64,000 nt of DNA from Roseiarcus sp963813555 (GCA_963813555.1 CAWEZX010000007.1:62001-126000), one strand, 5' to 3'. Shown: positions 35,899 through 44,647, counted from the first letter of the stretch. Notes: generated by a model from the letters alone, not told the origin. Numbers and translations: made by a program.

Positions 35899-36432
35899 AT
35901 GTCCTCCACTGCCATGGTCATTACGTCCTACACTGCCGCGCCGGGACGCGAATGCGGTAGTTGCACGCTCTGCTGCAAGGTCTACGCGCTGCCTGAATTC
36001 GCCAAGCCGCCCGGAGTGTGGTGCAAGCATTGCGCGCCGGGAAAGGGCTGCGCGATCCACGACGCTCCGCCGAATCAATGCCGGCGGTTCTTCTGCCTAT
36101 GGATGATGGACGGGGCCATGGGGCCGGATTGGAAGCCCGACCGAGCGCGGTTTGTGCTGTCCATCTATCCGACGAACGGATTTATCTACGGCCAGGTCGA
36201 TCCCGGGTCACCGGGCGCGTGGCGCAGGGCGCCCTACTTCGACGCCCTGCGCGCGATGGCGAAAACGTTGCTCGAGCAGAAGCGCCACCTTATCATGTTC
36301 GTTGGCGATCAAGCGACGCTTGTCATGCCCGACGAGACCTTGTCTCTTGGCACAATGACGGCCAATGACAATTTTCGCATCGAACCGGCCTTCGGCCCGA
36401 ACGGGCCGACATGGCGCGCGACAAAAATATGA
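35899..36432 (+). CDS. YkgJ-like cysteine-cluster protein
   Basis: 177 aa. The N-terminal region has the cysteine pattern of the YkgJ/UPF0153 zinc- or iron-chelating family: ECGSCTLCCKVY, WCKHCAPGKGCAIH and PNQCRRFFC, eight or more cysteines in 60 residues, probably a metal or cluster site. The C-terminal half is beta-rich with no known motif. Its stop codon overlaps the next start as ATGA (36429-36432), so the two genes are translationally coupled. The metal and function are unknown. Confidence 0.85.
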   Translation: MSSTAMVITSYTAAPGRECGSCTLCCKVYALPEFAKPPGVWCKHCAPGKGCAIHDAPPNQCRRFFCLWMMDGAMGPDWKPDRARFVLSIYPTNGFIYGQVDPGSPGAWRRAPYFDALRAMAKTLLEQKRHLIMFVGDQATLVMPDETLSLGTMTANDNFRIEPAFGPNGPTWRATKI

Positions 36433-36818
36433 GGATGATTGCGCGTCTTTGTCTTGGGCTTGGCGTCGCCATCGCTCTTGCTGGGCCCGCGACCGCGGAA
36501 CTGGCGATGACCGGCGCGCCAGTTACAATGCGCGCCGGGCCGACCGGCAAGGCCGGAATCGTGCAGCACATCCCCCAAAGGGCGGAAGTCTACCTGGAGA
36601 AATGCGTCCGCAACTGGTGTCGTGCGTGGTGGCGCGGCAGATTAGGCTATATCCCGGTGGAAGCGGTCGTGCTCGGACCTCCGCCCGCGACCTTGCCCGG
36701 CGACGAGATGCCGCCGCCGCTTGTCGATGTGCAGCCGACTTATCTCACGCCCCCGGCGTGGCGATGGGACGGTCCCTATGTCGGCCTCAACGGGGGTTTC
36801 GGCTCGGGCTCCTGGTAG
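36429..36818 (+). CDS. Exported SH3-like domain protein
   Basis: About 129 aa from ATG 36429, which overlaps the stop of the previous gene (ATGA). The in-frame ATG 36411 is an alternative. A signal peptide (RMIARLCLGLGVAIALAGPATAE) precedes a bacterial SH3-type fold: VTMRAGPTGKAGIVQHIPQR, AEVYLEKCVRNWCRAWWRG and LGYIPVEAV. The Cys pair in CVRNWC probably forms a disulfide. The C-terminal tail YVGLNGGFGSGSW is glycine-rich. It likely binds the cell wall or another envelope component. Confidence 0.78.
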   Translation: MRMIARLCLGLGVAIALAGPATAELAMTGAPVTMRAGPTGKAGIVQHIPQRAEVYLEKCVRNWCRAWWRGRLGYIPVEAVVLGPPPATLPGDEMPPPLVDVQPTYLTPPAWRWDGPYVGLNGGFGSGSW

Positions 36819-36913
36819 GCCGATAGTTTCCGAACCCAAGGCGGCCCTACCCATGAACGCCGTCCCACCTTATATGACGGCGTGATCCCTTTCTCATCGA
36901 GGAGATGAAGCGC

Positions 36914-37942
36914 GTGACCACGAGCCACGAGCCCGAGAAAATTCCCGTTACCGTCCTCACCGGCTATCTAGGCGCCGGCAAGACGACGTTGCTCAATCGC
37001 ATTTTGAGCGAGCCCCACGGCAAGCGCTACGCGGTCGTGGTCAACGAATTTGGCGAGATCGGGATCGACAACGAACTCATCGTCGGCGCGGACGAGGAAG
37101 TGTTCGAGATGAACAATGGCTGCATCTGCTGCACGGTGCGCGGCGACCTCATTCGCATCATCGAGGGACTGATGAAGCGCAAGGGCCGGTTCGACGCTAT
37201 CATTGTCGAGACGACCGGGCTCGCCGATCCGGCGCCGGTGGCGCAGACCTTCTTCGTCGACGAGGACGTGCGCGAGGCGGCCCGGCTCGACGCCGTGGTG
37301 ACGGTCGCCGACGCCAAATGGCTCGCCCAGCGCCTTCGCGACGCGCCCGAGGCCAAGAACCAGATCGCCTTCGCCGACGTCATCATCATCAACAAGACCG
37401 ACCTCGTCAGCCCCGCCGAATTGCGCGAGGTCGAGGCGCGCATCCGCGCCATCAACCCATACGCATTGCTCCATCGGGCGAAGAAATGCGACGTCCCGAT
37501 CGCCGACGTGCTCGAGCGCCGCGCCTTCGATCTCGACCGCATCCTCGACATCGAACCCGACTTCCTCGTCGCCGAGGACCACGACCACGACCATAGTCAT
37601 GACCACGGTGAAGACCATCATCATGGCCTCAAGCACTATCACGACGAGGACATGCAGTCCGTGGCGATGAGGCTCGAGGGCGACGTTGATCCGGCCAAGT
37701 TCATGCCATGGATCAACCGCGTCACCCAGGAGCAAGGCCCGAATATCCTGCGCTGCAAGGGCATTGTCGCGATGAAAGACGATCCCAAGCGCTTCGTGTT
37801 CCAGGGCGTTCACATGATGCTGGACGGCGATTCTCAGCGCGAGTGGAGACCCGACGAGAAGCGGGAGTCGAAGGTCGTGTTCATTGGCCGCGATCTCATG
37901 GAAGAGGATATCCGCAACGGATTCCTGGCCTGCGCCGCGTGA
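36914..37942 (+). CDS. CobW/COG0523-family zinc GTPase (metallochaperone)
   Basis: About 342 aa. Walker A is TGYLGAGKTTLL; NNGCICCTVRGDL is the C-x-C-C metal site (Cys73, 75 and 76 counting from ATG 36905); INKTDLV is the guanine-specificity motif; and a long His/Asp-rich loop (DHDHDHSHDHGEDHHHG) sits between GTPase and C-terminal domains, as in the zinc-responsive ZigA/ZNG group. GTG 36914 is chosen because GAGGAG at 36899-36904 touches ATG 36905 with no spacing but is 9 bases from the GTG. The neighbouring WD40 gene is a familiar partner. It probably supplies zinc to a client enzyme when zinc is scarce; no clear Zur box was found. Confidence 0.9.
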   Translation: MTTSHEPEKIPVTVLTGYLGAGKTTLLNRILSEPHGKRYAVVVNEFGEIGIDNELIVGADEEVFEMNNGCICCTVRGDLIRIIEGLMKRKGRFDAIIVETTGLADPAPVAQTFFVDEDVREAARLDAVVTVADAKWLAQRLRDAPEAKNQIAFADVIIINKTDLVSPAELREVEARIRAINPYALLHRAKKCDVPIADVLERRAFDLDRILDIEPDFLVAEDHDHDHSHDHGEDHHHGLKHYHDEDMQSVAMRLEGDVDPAKFMPWINRVTQEQGPNILRCKGIVAMKDDPKRFVFQGVHMMLDGDSQREWRPDEKRESKVVFIGRDLMEEDIRNGFLACAA

Positions 37943-37958
37943 TCGCCCATCGTCTCCG

Positions 37959-38960
37959 ATGACCGAGGGACAAGCGGCCTCCTCGCTCGCACGGCATGCG
38001 CTGCTGTTCGACGCCGGCGCGCATGTCGTGGCGGCGACGTTCGTTGACGGCGCGCCAGTGCTGGCTCTGGTCGATGGAGTCGTGCTGATCGGCGAACCCG
38101 GCGAACAAAAGCGCGTCGTCGCCCACCCCGACGCGGCGATCCTGACCGCGACCAGCGACGGCAAGACGCTGCTGACTGGCGGCGACGAGGGACGCGTCGT
38201 TGCGGTGCGAGCTGACGGCGGGCTCGAGGAGATCGCCGACGAGAAGGGGCGGTGGATCGACGCCCTGGCGTTGCGCGGCAAAGCCTGCGCGTGGAGCGCC
38301 GGCAAGCAGGCTCGCGCCCGCGACGACACCGGGGCCGTCAAGAGCTGGAGCGCCCCGTCGACGGCCCGCGGGCTTGCTTTTCAGCCGAAGGGCTTCCGCC
38401 TCGCCGCCACCCATTACAATGGCGCGACGCTCTGGTTTCCCAAGGTCGAAGGCGCTCCGCAAACCCTGGAATGGAAAGGCGCGCATCTCGACGTCACCTT
38501 TTCTCCCGATGGCCGTTTTCTGGTGACGTCAATGCAGGAGAACGCGCTGCACGGCTGGCGCGTTCAGGATTCGCGCAACATGCGCATGACCGGATATCCG
38601 GCCAAGACGCGCTCGCTCTCCTGGTCGCATGACGGCCAATGGCTGGCGACGTCCGGCGCCGACGCCGCCGTGATCTGGCCGTTTAAGGACAAGGACGGGC
38701 CAATGGGCAAGGCCCCGCGCGAATGCGGCGTGCGCCAAGCCCGAGTGACTCAAGTGGCCTTTCATCCAAAGGCGCTCGTTATCGCCATCGGCTACGCCGA
38801 CGGCCTCGTTCTGTTGTGCCGGCTCGCGGATTCAGCCGAAATCCTGGCCCGCCATCCTGGCGACGGCGCGGTCAGCGCGCTGGCGTGGGACGGTTCGGGC
38901 GCGCGGCTCATGTTCGGCCTCGAGTCCGGCGCGGCCGGCCTTCTGAGCTTGCCCGGCTGA
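37959..38960 (+). CDS. WD40-repeat protein
   Basis: About 333 aa beginning 16 bases after the GTPase gene. Repeats of a WD40 propeller are visible, each with an H/A-FSPDG-type turn: HLDVTFSPDGRFLVTSMQEN, SLSWSHDGQWLATSGADA, QVAFHPKALVIAIGYADG and SALAWDGSGARLMFGLES. No signal peptide, thus cytoplasmic. In alphaproteobacteria this gene is commonly paired with the CobW-type zinc GTPase, so it may be a scaffold or client of that chaperone. The frame could extend back to 37884, inside the previous gene, which is not favoured. Confidence 0.85.
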   Translation: MTEGQAASSLARHALLFDAGAHVVAATFVDGAPVLALVDGVVLIGEPGEQKRVVAHPDAAILTATSDGKTLLTGGDEGRVVAVRADGGLEEIADEKGRWIDALALRGKACAWSAGKQARARDDTGAVKSWSAPSTARGLAFQPKGFRLAATHYNGATLWFPKVEGAPQTLEWKGAHLDVTFSPDGRFLVTSMQENALHGWRVQDSRNMRMTGYPAKTRSLSWSHDGQWLATSGADAAVIWPFKDKDGPMGKAPRECGVRQARVTQVAFHPKALVIAIGYADGLVLLCRLADSAEILARHPGDGAVSALAWDGSGARLMFGLESGAAGLLSLPG

Positions 38961-39190
38961 CCCTTCGAGCTTAAAACCTCGCGCATTCGGGTCGATATTC
39001 CACACGCTTGCGCACGAATTTACGCGCGCGAACAATTCCAGGGACTTAACACCTCCTTTGCGCAACTTTACGGCGCAAGCTCCGCGCCGCTCGCCGTAAG
39101 CAAGGGAGGCCGCGAGCCCGCGATCAGGACGGCGGGAGGCGCCTCAGGCCGTTTCGTTTCGGGGGCCGGCGAGGCCCAAAAACAGCAAAA

Positions 39191-39230
39191 GCGAAAGAAA
39201 TCTTTCGCCAAGCGAAACGAATCGTTTCGC
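39191..39230. promoter_or_regulatory. Two adjacent perfect palindromes (GCGAAA/TTTCGC half-sites)
   Basis: GCGAAAGAAATCTTTCGC at 39191-39208 and GCGAAACGAATCGTTTCGC at 39212-39230 stand 3 bases apart in a 727-base gap (38961-39687) without genes. More TTTCG motifs surround them (39145-39157, 39275-39282, 39314-39333). They may be paired operator sites or tandem hairpins. About 180 bases further on, a weak promoter-like region (TTGAAC at 39400, TATAAC at 39430) and a small inverted repeat (39410-39428) precede the kinase gene. Confidence 0.5.
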
Positions 39231-39499
39231 ACCGCGGGTCGTAAGTCTTTGAAATCATTATGTGCGCTGAATCAGTCATTTCGCGGAATCTTGTGTTTTC
39301 AATGGGTTAACTGCCTTTTCGTTTCGCCGCTTTCGCGGCACGCGCTCTTCCGATCCAAAAAACCCCGGTCCAACAGGTCGCTAAGCGTTCACCGCGAGGT
39401 TGAACGTTAGATTCTGCTAATAAGAATCCTATAACATACATTTCTGGCTGGAGCAAGAAATTGCAGCGCGGATCATGGGTTGGCCTTCGCTCGGCGCGG

Positions 39500-39540
39500 C
39501 GTGGATGGCCGGGACAAGCTTGGTCAAGCCCGGCCATGAC
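39500..39540. repeat. MAGxDPAIH-type repeat arm
   Basis: A 41-base unit starting CGTGGATGGCCGGGAC and ending GCCCGGCCATGAC; it matches the complement of 22375-22415 with two mismatches. It lies about 150 bases upstream of the kinase gene start. Confidence 0.85.
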
Positions 39541-39687
39541 GAGGCGCCCCAATTTCCCCGAACCCTCTTCGGTTTCGAAAGCGTTGGCCATCACGATCCC
39601 GGTTTTGACGCGATCCCTAAGCGCTTCCACTTGCCAGCGACGCCGGAAACGGAGAATTCTCCGAGCCCAAGCGACGCCAGGAATTCC

Positions 39688-42000
39688 ATGCACGAGGCCT
39701 ATATCGGAGTGGACGTCGGCACGCTCAGCGCCAGGGCTGGCGTTTTCGATTCCGCCGGGCGGCTCATCGCCAGCGCCCGGCGGCCGATCGCCATCTGGCG
39801 CGAGCCGGGCGACATCGTCGAGCAATCGTCTGACGACATCTGGAGCGCGGTCACATCGGCTGTGCGCGAAGCGGTCAAGGCGTCGGGGCTGCCGCCCGAG
39901 GCGGTCCGCGGCATGGGCTTCGACGCAACGTGCTCGCTGGTCGCGCTCGACCGCAATGCGCGTCCCCTGTCGGTGAGCCCGACGGACGCGCCCGAACGCG
40001 ACGTGATCGTGTGGATGGATCATCGCGCCGTCGACGATTCCGAGCGGATCAACGCCGGCGGGCATGAAGCCCTGCGCTATGTGGGCGGCAAGATCTCGCC
40101 CGAGATGCATGCGCCGAAGCTGGCCTGGCTCGCCCGACGCAAGCCCGAAACGATCGGCGCCGCCGGACATTTCTTCGATCTCACAGATTTCCTGTCGTTT
40201 CGCGCCACTGGGTCGCTGATCCGCTCGGCTTGCCCGGCGACCTGCAAATTCGCCTATCTCGCGCATGAGAAGCGCTGGCCGGACGAATTCTTCGACAGCG
40301 TGGGCCTCGGATTTCTCAAGGACGACCGTTATGCCCGCATCGGCGCCGAGACGGCGCCGCCGGGCGCGCCGCTCGGGCGGGGATTGACGCCCGAGGCCGC
40401 CGCGGCGATGGACTTGGCGCCCGGGACGCCGGTCGGCGCCGGGCTGGTCGACGCGCACGCCGGCGCCGCGGGCACGTTGGGCGCGCGCGGGGCAGGAATG
40501 TTGGCCGATCCGCGCCGGCGTCTGGCGCTCATTCTCGGCACATCGTCGAGCTGCATGGCGCTATCCGACGAGCCGCGGTTCATCGACGGGGTCTGGGGAC
40601 CGCATCTCGGCGCGCTAACCCCTAATCAATGGCTTATCGACGGCGGGCAGTCGGCGTTCGGCGGAGCGATCGATCACCTGTTGCGGCTGCATCCAGCCTT
40701 TGCTGAATTGTCGGCGCGCGCCGGGCTGCACGCGTTGCAGGCGCTCGAGAAAGAGATCGTCGCCCGGGCCGGCGGTCTATCAATCGCGGCTCTGATCGCC
40801 GAGGGTCTGCATGTCCTGCCTGACTTCATCGGCAACCGATCGCCGTCGGTCGACCCTGGCGCGCGTGGCGGCGTGATGGGGATGGACCTGCGTGAAGACG
40901 CAGCGAGCTTGCAGGAACTCTACGTGGCTGGGCTCTGCGGCCTTGCCTACGGCCTGGCCGATATCGTCGGCAGGCTTGAGCGGGCCGGTTACGAATTCGA
41001 TACGATCGTCGTCAGCGGCGGCGCCTCGCGCAGCCCATTGGTCCGTCAGATCATCGCCGATGTGTGCGGCAAGGCGGTGGTGTTGCCGGAGACCCCGGAG
41101 CCGGTGCTTCTGGGCTCGGCGATGGTGGGCGCGGTTGCTGCGGGGGCGCAGACGATGGCGTCCGCAATGGCGTCGATGTCGGCGATCGCGCCAGGCGCAG
41201 CGGCGCCGGCAGGCGGGGCGATCGCGGCGTTCCACGCGCGAAAGCGGCAAGCGTGCGAGATGCTGCGCCGGACCGAGCGGGAGATTCGCGAGCTCAATCG
41301 CGCGTCTCGCTGGCCTGAATTGGTCATTTTCGATTGTGACGGCGTGCTGGTCGACAGCGAACTGATCGCGCTCGGCGTCACCCGCCGAAGACTGGACGCG
41401 GCCGGTCTGCGCATGACCGACGAGGAGACGCGCAAGCGGTTCCTCGGACAGCGGCTCGACTCAGTCATCAGCAGAATCGAAAGTGAACTTGGCACGCTGT
41501 TGCCCAAGGCGTTTCCCGACGAGCTTTCGCGCGAGATTCTGTCGACGTTCGCGCGCGAACTGAAGGGCGTCGAAGGCGTGCGGCAGGCAGTCGAAGGCTT
41601 GCGCGCGCGGGTATGCGTCGCCTCTTCGAGCGCGCCTGAAAGAGTGCGCCACTCGCTTCGGCTGGCCGGCTATGAGAACTTGTTCGCTCCCAACATTTTT
41701 TCCGCCACTGAGGTTGCGGAGGGAAAGCCCAGTCCGGACCTTTTCCTGCACGCGGCGCGCGTAATGGGCGCGGCGCCGAAAGACTGCCTGGTGATCGAGG
41801 ATAGCGTGGCTGGCGTCGCCGCTGCACGGGCGGCCGGAATGACAGTGTTCGGGTTTGTCGGCGCGAGCCATTTCTCGCCCCTTGACCAAGGAGCGCATTT
41901 GACCGCGGCCGGCGCCGAACTCCTCTTCGACAACATGGCGCGGCTGCCCGATCTCATCGCCGCCCGGGCGGCGCGACCCGACGCTGCGGGTACGGACTGA
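39688..42000 (+). CDS. Fusion of FGGY-family pentulose kinase and HAD-IA phosphatase
   Basis: One uninterrupted frame of 770 aa. Residues 1 to about 535 form an FGGY kinase of the ribulokinase-like branch: YIGVDVGTLSARAGVFDSAG (phosphate loop), DVIVWMDHRAVDDSERIN, LALILGTSSSCMALSDEPRF and IVVSGGASRSPLVRQIIAD (ATP site). The HAD domain begins almost at once, at ELVIFDCDGVLVDSE, with nucleophile D549 and acid D551, followed by VCVASSSAPERVRHSL and GKPSPDLFLHAARVMG/VIEDSVAGVAAA. In related polyol operons these are separate genes. AGGA precedes ATG 39688; the frame extends upstream to 39475 over a repeat, which is ignored. The stop lies 4 bases before the regulator gene. A kinase joined to a phosphatase suggests house-cleaning of a sugar phosphate or sequential handling; this is inference. 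Confidence 0.92.
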   Translation: MHEAYIGVDVGTLSARAGVFDSAGRLIASARRPIAIWREPGDIVEQSSDDIWSAVTSAVREAVKASGLPPEAVRGMGFDATCSLVALDRNARPLSVSPTDAPERDVIVWMDHRAVDDSERINAGGHEALRYVGGKISPEMHAPKLAWLARRKPETIGAAGHFFDLTDFLSFRATGSLIRSACPATCKFAYLAHEKRWPDEFFDSVGLGFLKDDRYARIGAETAPPGAPLGRGLTPEAAAAMDLAPGTPVGAGLVDAHAGAAGTLGARGAGMLADPRRRLALILGTSSSCMALSDEPRFIDGVWGPHLGALTPNQWLIDGGQSAFGGAIDHLLRLHPAFAELSARAGLHALQALEKEIVARAGGLSIAALIAEGLHVLPDFIGNRSPSVDPGARGGVMGMDLREDAASLQELYVAGLCGLAYGLADIVGRLERAGYEFDTIVVSGGASRSPLVRQIIADVCGKAVVLPETPEPVLLGSAMVGAVAAGAQTMASAMASMSAIAPGAAAPAGGAIAAFHARKRQACEMLRRTEREIRELNRASRWPELVIFDCDGVLVDSELIALGVTRRRLDAAGLRMTDEETRKRFLGQRLDSVISRIESELGTLLPKAFPDELSREILSTFARELKGVEGVRQAVEGLRARVCVASSSAPERVRHSLRLAGYENLFAPNIFSATEVAEGKPSPDLFLHAARVMGAAPKDCLVIEDSVAGVAAARAAGMTVFGFVGASHFSPLDQGAHLTAAGAELLFDNMARLPDLIAARAARPDAAGTD

Positions 42001-42004
42001 AGCG

Positions 42005-42985
42005 ATGGCGCGCAAGTCGGATCACGACGGTTTGCGGCTCGACGAGGCCGCCCGCGCCGGATGGCTCTATTACGTCGCCGGCAACACGCAGGACGAGATC
42101 GCGCGCAAGCTCGGCATTTCGCGCCAGGCGGCGCAGCGCCTGGTCTCGCTGGCGATCAGCGAGCGGCTCATCAAGGTCAGGCTCGATCATCCGATCGCGC
42201 GCTGCATGGAGTTCGCCGCGGCGCTCAAGCTCCGTTACGACCTCAGGTTCTGCGAAGTCGCCCCGACCGATCCGGCTTCGACGTCGTCGACGCTTGGCAT
42301 CGCCCAGGTCGCGGCGGCGGAGTTCGAACGCTGGCTGCGGCGCTCGGAGCCTGCGATCATCGGCATCGGCACGGGCCGCACGATGCGCGCCGTCGCTGAC
42401 CAATTGCCGGCAATGGAATGCCCGCAACATAAGCTGGTCGCGCTGGTGGGCACCACCAAGACCGACGGTTCGGCTTCGTTCTACGACGTCATCATTCGCG
42501 TGTCCGACAGCGTGCGTGCGCCACACTACCCGATGCCGCTGCCGGTCATCGCGCGCTCGGTCGAGGAGCGCGAGCTCCTGACCAGCCTCGCCTCGGTGAA
42601 GAGTCTTTTTGACCTCGTCGAACGCACCGACGTCAGTTTCGTCGGCGTCGGCGCGGTCGGCGACTCGGCCGCCCTGGTGCAGGACGGCATCATCACCCGG
42701 CAGGAAGCGGAGGCCCTGCGCCAGCTTGGCGCGGTCGGGGAGATCACCGGCTGGGCGTTCGATTCGGCGGGAAAGGTGCTCGCGGAAGGGACGAACCAGC
42801 GGGTCGCCTCGGCGCCGTTGCGACGCGCCGACAACCGGCTTGTGATCGGCGTCGCGATGGGGCCGTCGCGCCGGGCGCCGGTGCGCGGCGCGCTCGCCGG
42901 GCGGCTCATTTCGGGCCTGGTGACCGACGAGTTCGACCGCGGAGCACCTGCTGCAGCGATGAACGGAGGGGAAAAGAGGCTTTAA
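42005..42985 (+). CDS. SorC/DeoR-type sugar-binding transcriptional regulator
   Basis: 326 aa. The N-terminal helix-turn-helix is AGNTQDEIARKLGISRQAAQ followed by RLVSLAISERLIKV. The C-terminal sugar-phosphate-binding domain shows IIGIGTGRTMRAVADQLP, VALVGTTKTDGSASFYDVII and FVGVGAVGDSAALVQDG, the classic SorC pattern with an isomerase-like fold. It probably represses the polyol genes downstream and releases DNA on binding a phosphorylated intermediate. The perfect palindrome at 43064-43077 is a good candidate for its site. Confidence 0.92.
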   Translation: MARKSDHDGLRLDEAARAGWLYYVAGNTQDEIARKLGISRQAAQRLVSLAISERLIKVRLDHPIARCMEFAAALKLRYDLRFCEVAPTDPASTSSTLGIAQVAAAEFERWLRRSEPAIIGIGTGRTMRAVADQLPAMECPQHKLVALVGTTKTDGSASFYDVIIRVSDSVRAPHYPMPLPVIARSVEERELLTSLASVKSLFDLVERTDVSFVGVGAVGDSAALVQDGIITRQEAEALRQLGAVGEITGWAFDSAGKVLAEGTNQRVASAPLRRADNRLVIGVAMGPSRRAPVRGALAGRLISGLVTDEFDRGAPAAAMNGGEKRL

Positions 42986-43042
42986 TTTCATCGAATTAGC
43001 CTATGCTCTTGCCATTTTAAGCAGCGCGGCGTCAAATTCGCA

Positions 43043-43077
43043 TTGACTCGGGCGGCAGGATATGGCGAATATTCGCC
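43043..43077 (+). promoter_or_regulatory. Probable smoE promoter with overlapping palindromic operator
   Basis: TTGACT at 43043-43048 is a good -35 box; 18 bases on, GAATAT (43067-43072) can serve as -10. The -10 lies inside the perfect 14-base palindrome GGCGAATATTCGCC (43064-43077). A repressor bound there would block RNA polymerase. The start codon of smoE is 52 bases downstream. Confidence 0.6.
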
Positions 43078-43128
43078 CGCTTAAGTGGCAAATGCCCGTT
43101 CCCGGCATTGCCTCATGGAGGAAACGCT

Positions 43129-44446
43129 ATGAAGGTTCACACGATGGGCCTGCTCGGGGCGGTCGCGCTCGCGGGCTTCTCGCTCCCAGCCTTTGCCGCC
43201 ACCACGCTGACGATCGCCACCGTCAACAACGGCGACATGGTCCGCATGCAGGGGCTGACCGAGGATTTCACCAAGGCCAATCCCGACATCAAGCTCAATT
43301 GGGTCACGCTCGAAGAGAACGTGCTGCGCCAGAAGGTGACGACCGACATCGCCACTCACGGCGGCCAGTTCGATGTTCTGACCATCGGCACCTACGAAGT
43401 TCCGATCTGGGCGAAGAAGAAGTGGCTCGTCACTCTCGACAAGCTCAGCGCCGACTATGACGTCAACGACCTCTTGCCGCCGATTCGCGCAGGCCTGTCG
43501 TTCGACAACAAGCTCTTCGCCGCGCCGTTCTACGGCGAAAGCTCCTTCGTCATGTATCGCACGGACCTGATGGAGAAGGCCGGCCTCAAGATGCCCGAGA
43601 AACCGACCTGGGATTTCATCAGGCAGGCGGCCGACAAGATGACCGACAAGGCGGGCGGCGTTTACGGCATTTGCCTACGCGGCAAGCCGGGCTGGGGTGA
43701 GAACATGGCTTTCCTGACCGCCATGTCCAATTCCTTCGGCGCGCGGTGGTTCGACGAAAAATGGCAGCCCCAGTTCAACACACCCGAATGGAAGAAGACG
43801 ATCGACTTCTACGTCGCGCTGCTGAAGGCCGACGGGCCGCCCGGAGCGTCGTCGAACGGTTTCAATGAGAACCTCGCTTTGTTCAACGACGGCAAGTGCG
43901 GCATGTGGATCGACGCCACGGTTGCGGCCGGATTCGTGACCGATCCGAAGCAGTCCAGGGTCCCCGACAAGGTTGGCTTCGCGCTCGCGCCCAATGATGG
44001 CCTTGGAAAGAACGCCAATTGGCTTTGGGCATGGTCGCTTGCTGTCCCAGCCGGAACGAGCAAGGCCGAGGCGGCTGAGAAGTTCATTTCATGGGCGACC
44101 AGCAAGCACTACACCGACCTCGTCGCCTCGAAGGACGGCTGGGCGCGTGTCCCTCCCGGAACCCGCACCTCACTCTACAAGAATGCGGACTATACGAAGG
44201 CAGCTCCATGGGCCAATTTGACTCTCTGAGTCGATCAATTCGGCCGACCCGCTCCATCCCACGGTGAAGCCAGTGCCGTACACAGGCGTGCAGTTTGTCG
44301 CGATCCCCGAATTCCAGGGCATTGCGACCGACACCGGGCAGGACTTCTCGGCGGCTCTCGCGGGAACGATGACCGTCGACCAGGCGCTCGCGAAGGCCCA
44401 AGCCAGCACCGAAACCGCAATGAAGAAGGCCGGTTACATCAAGTGA
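43129..44446 (+). pseudogene. smoE: Polyol ABC transporter substrate-binding protein (SmoE-like), one frameshift
   Basis: ATG 43129 follows GGAGGAAA. A signal peptide (KVHTMGLLGAVALAGFSLPA to FAA) leads to a periplasmic binding protein of family 1: LTIATVNNGDMVRMQGLTED, FDVLTIGTYEVPIWAKKKW, FYGESSFVMYRTDLMEKAG and WLWAWSLAVPAGTSKAEAAE. The frame hits TGA at 44227-44229 after ANLTL; the missing C-terminus continues one base later as ESINSADPLHPT and VQFVAIPEFQGIATDTGQDF to AGYIK at 44446. One extra T at 44227 explains it. Together about 438 aa, the usual SmoE length. The protein would lack 70 residues if the frameshift is real; with all partner genes intact, a sequencing error is equally likely. 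Confidence 0.9.
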
Positions 44447-44523
44447 GCTAAGCCGCTTCCCCGCCGTTTGGCGTCGCGTACATCGCGCGAAGAGCGGCAG
44501 GAAGGGGTGTCCTCCCGCCCCGC

Positions 44524-44549
44524 CCCCCTTCTCGTTCGCGAGAAGGGGG
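44524..44549 (+). promoter_or_regulatory. 11-bp intergenic hairpin with TTCG loop between smoE and smoF
   Basis: CCCCCTTCTCG (44524-44534) pairs perfectly with CGAGAAGGGGG (44539-44549) across a TTCG loop. It lies in the 201-base gap after the binding-protein gene and has no T-run. In binding-protein operons such hairpins usually protect the upstream mRNA and lower expression of the membrane genes. Confidence 0.6.
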
Positions 44550-44647
44550 AAGGGCAGGAGATGAGAGACTAAGAAGTAAGAAGAACGTGCGTCGGCGACT
44601 CAAGCGGGCGACTGGCGTGTAAGGTACGGGAGGAGAGGGCCACAACG

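Noticed and set aside
36905..36913. ATG 36905 as start of the zinc GTPase gene
   Set aside because: The ribosome site GAGGAG touches this ATG directly; GTG 36914 has the right spacing.
39475..39687. 71-residue N-terminal extension of the kinase-phosphatase fusion
   Set aside because: It translates the dispersed repeat at 39500-39540 (WMAGTSLVKPGHD); the FGGY fold starts at ATG 39688.
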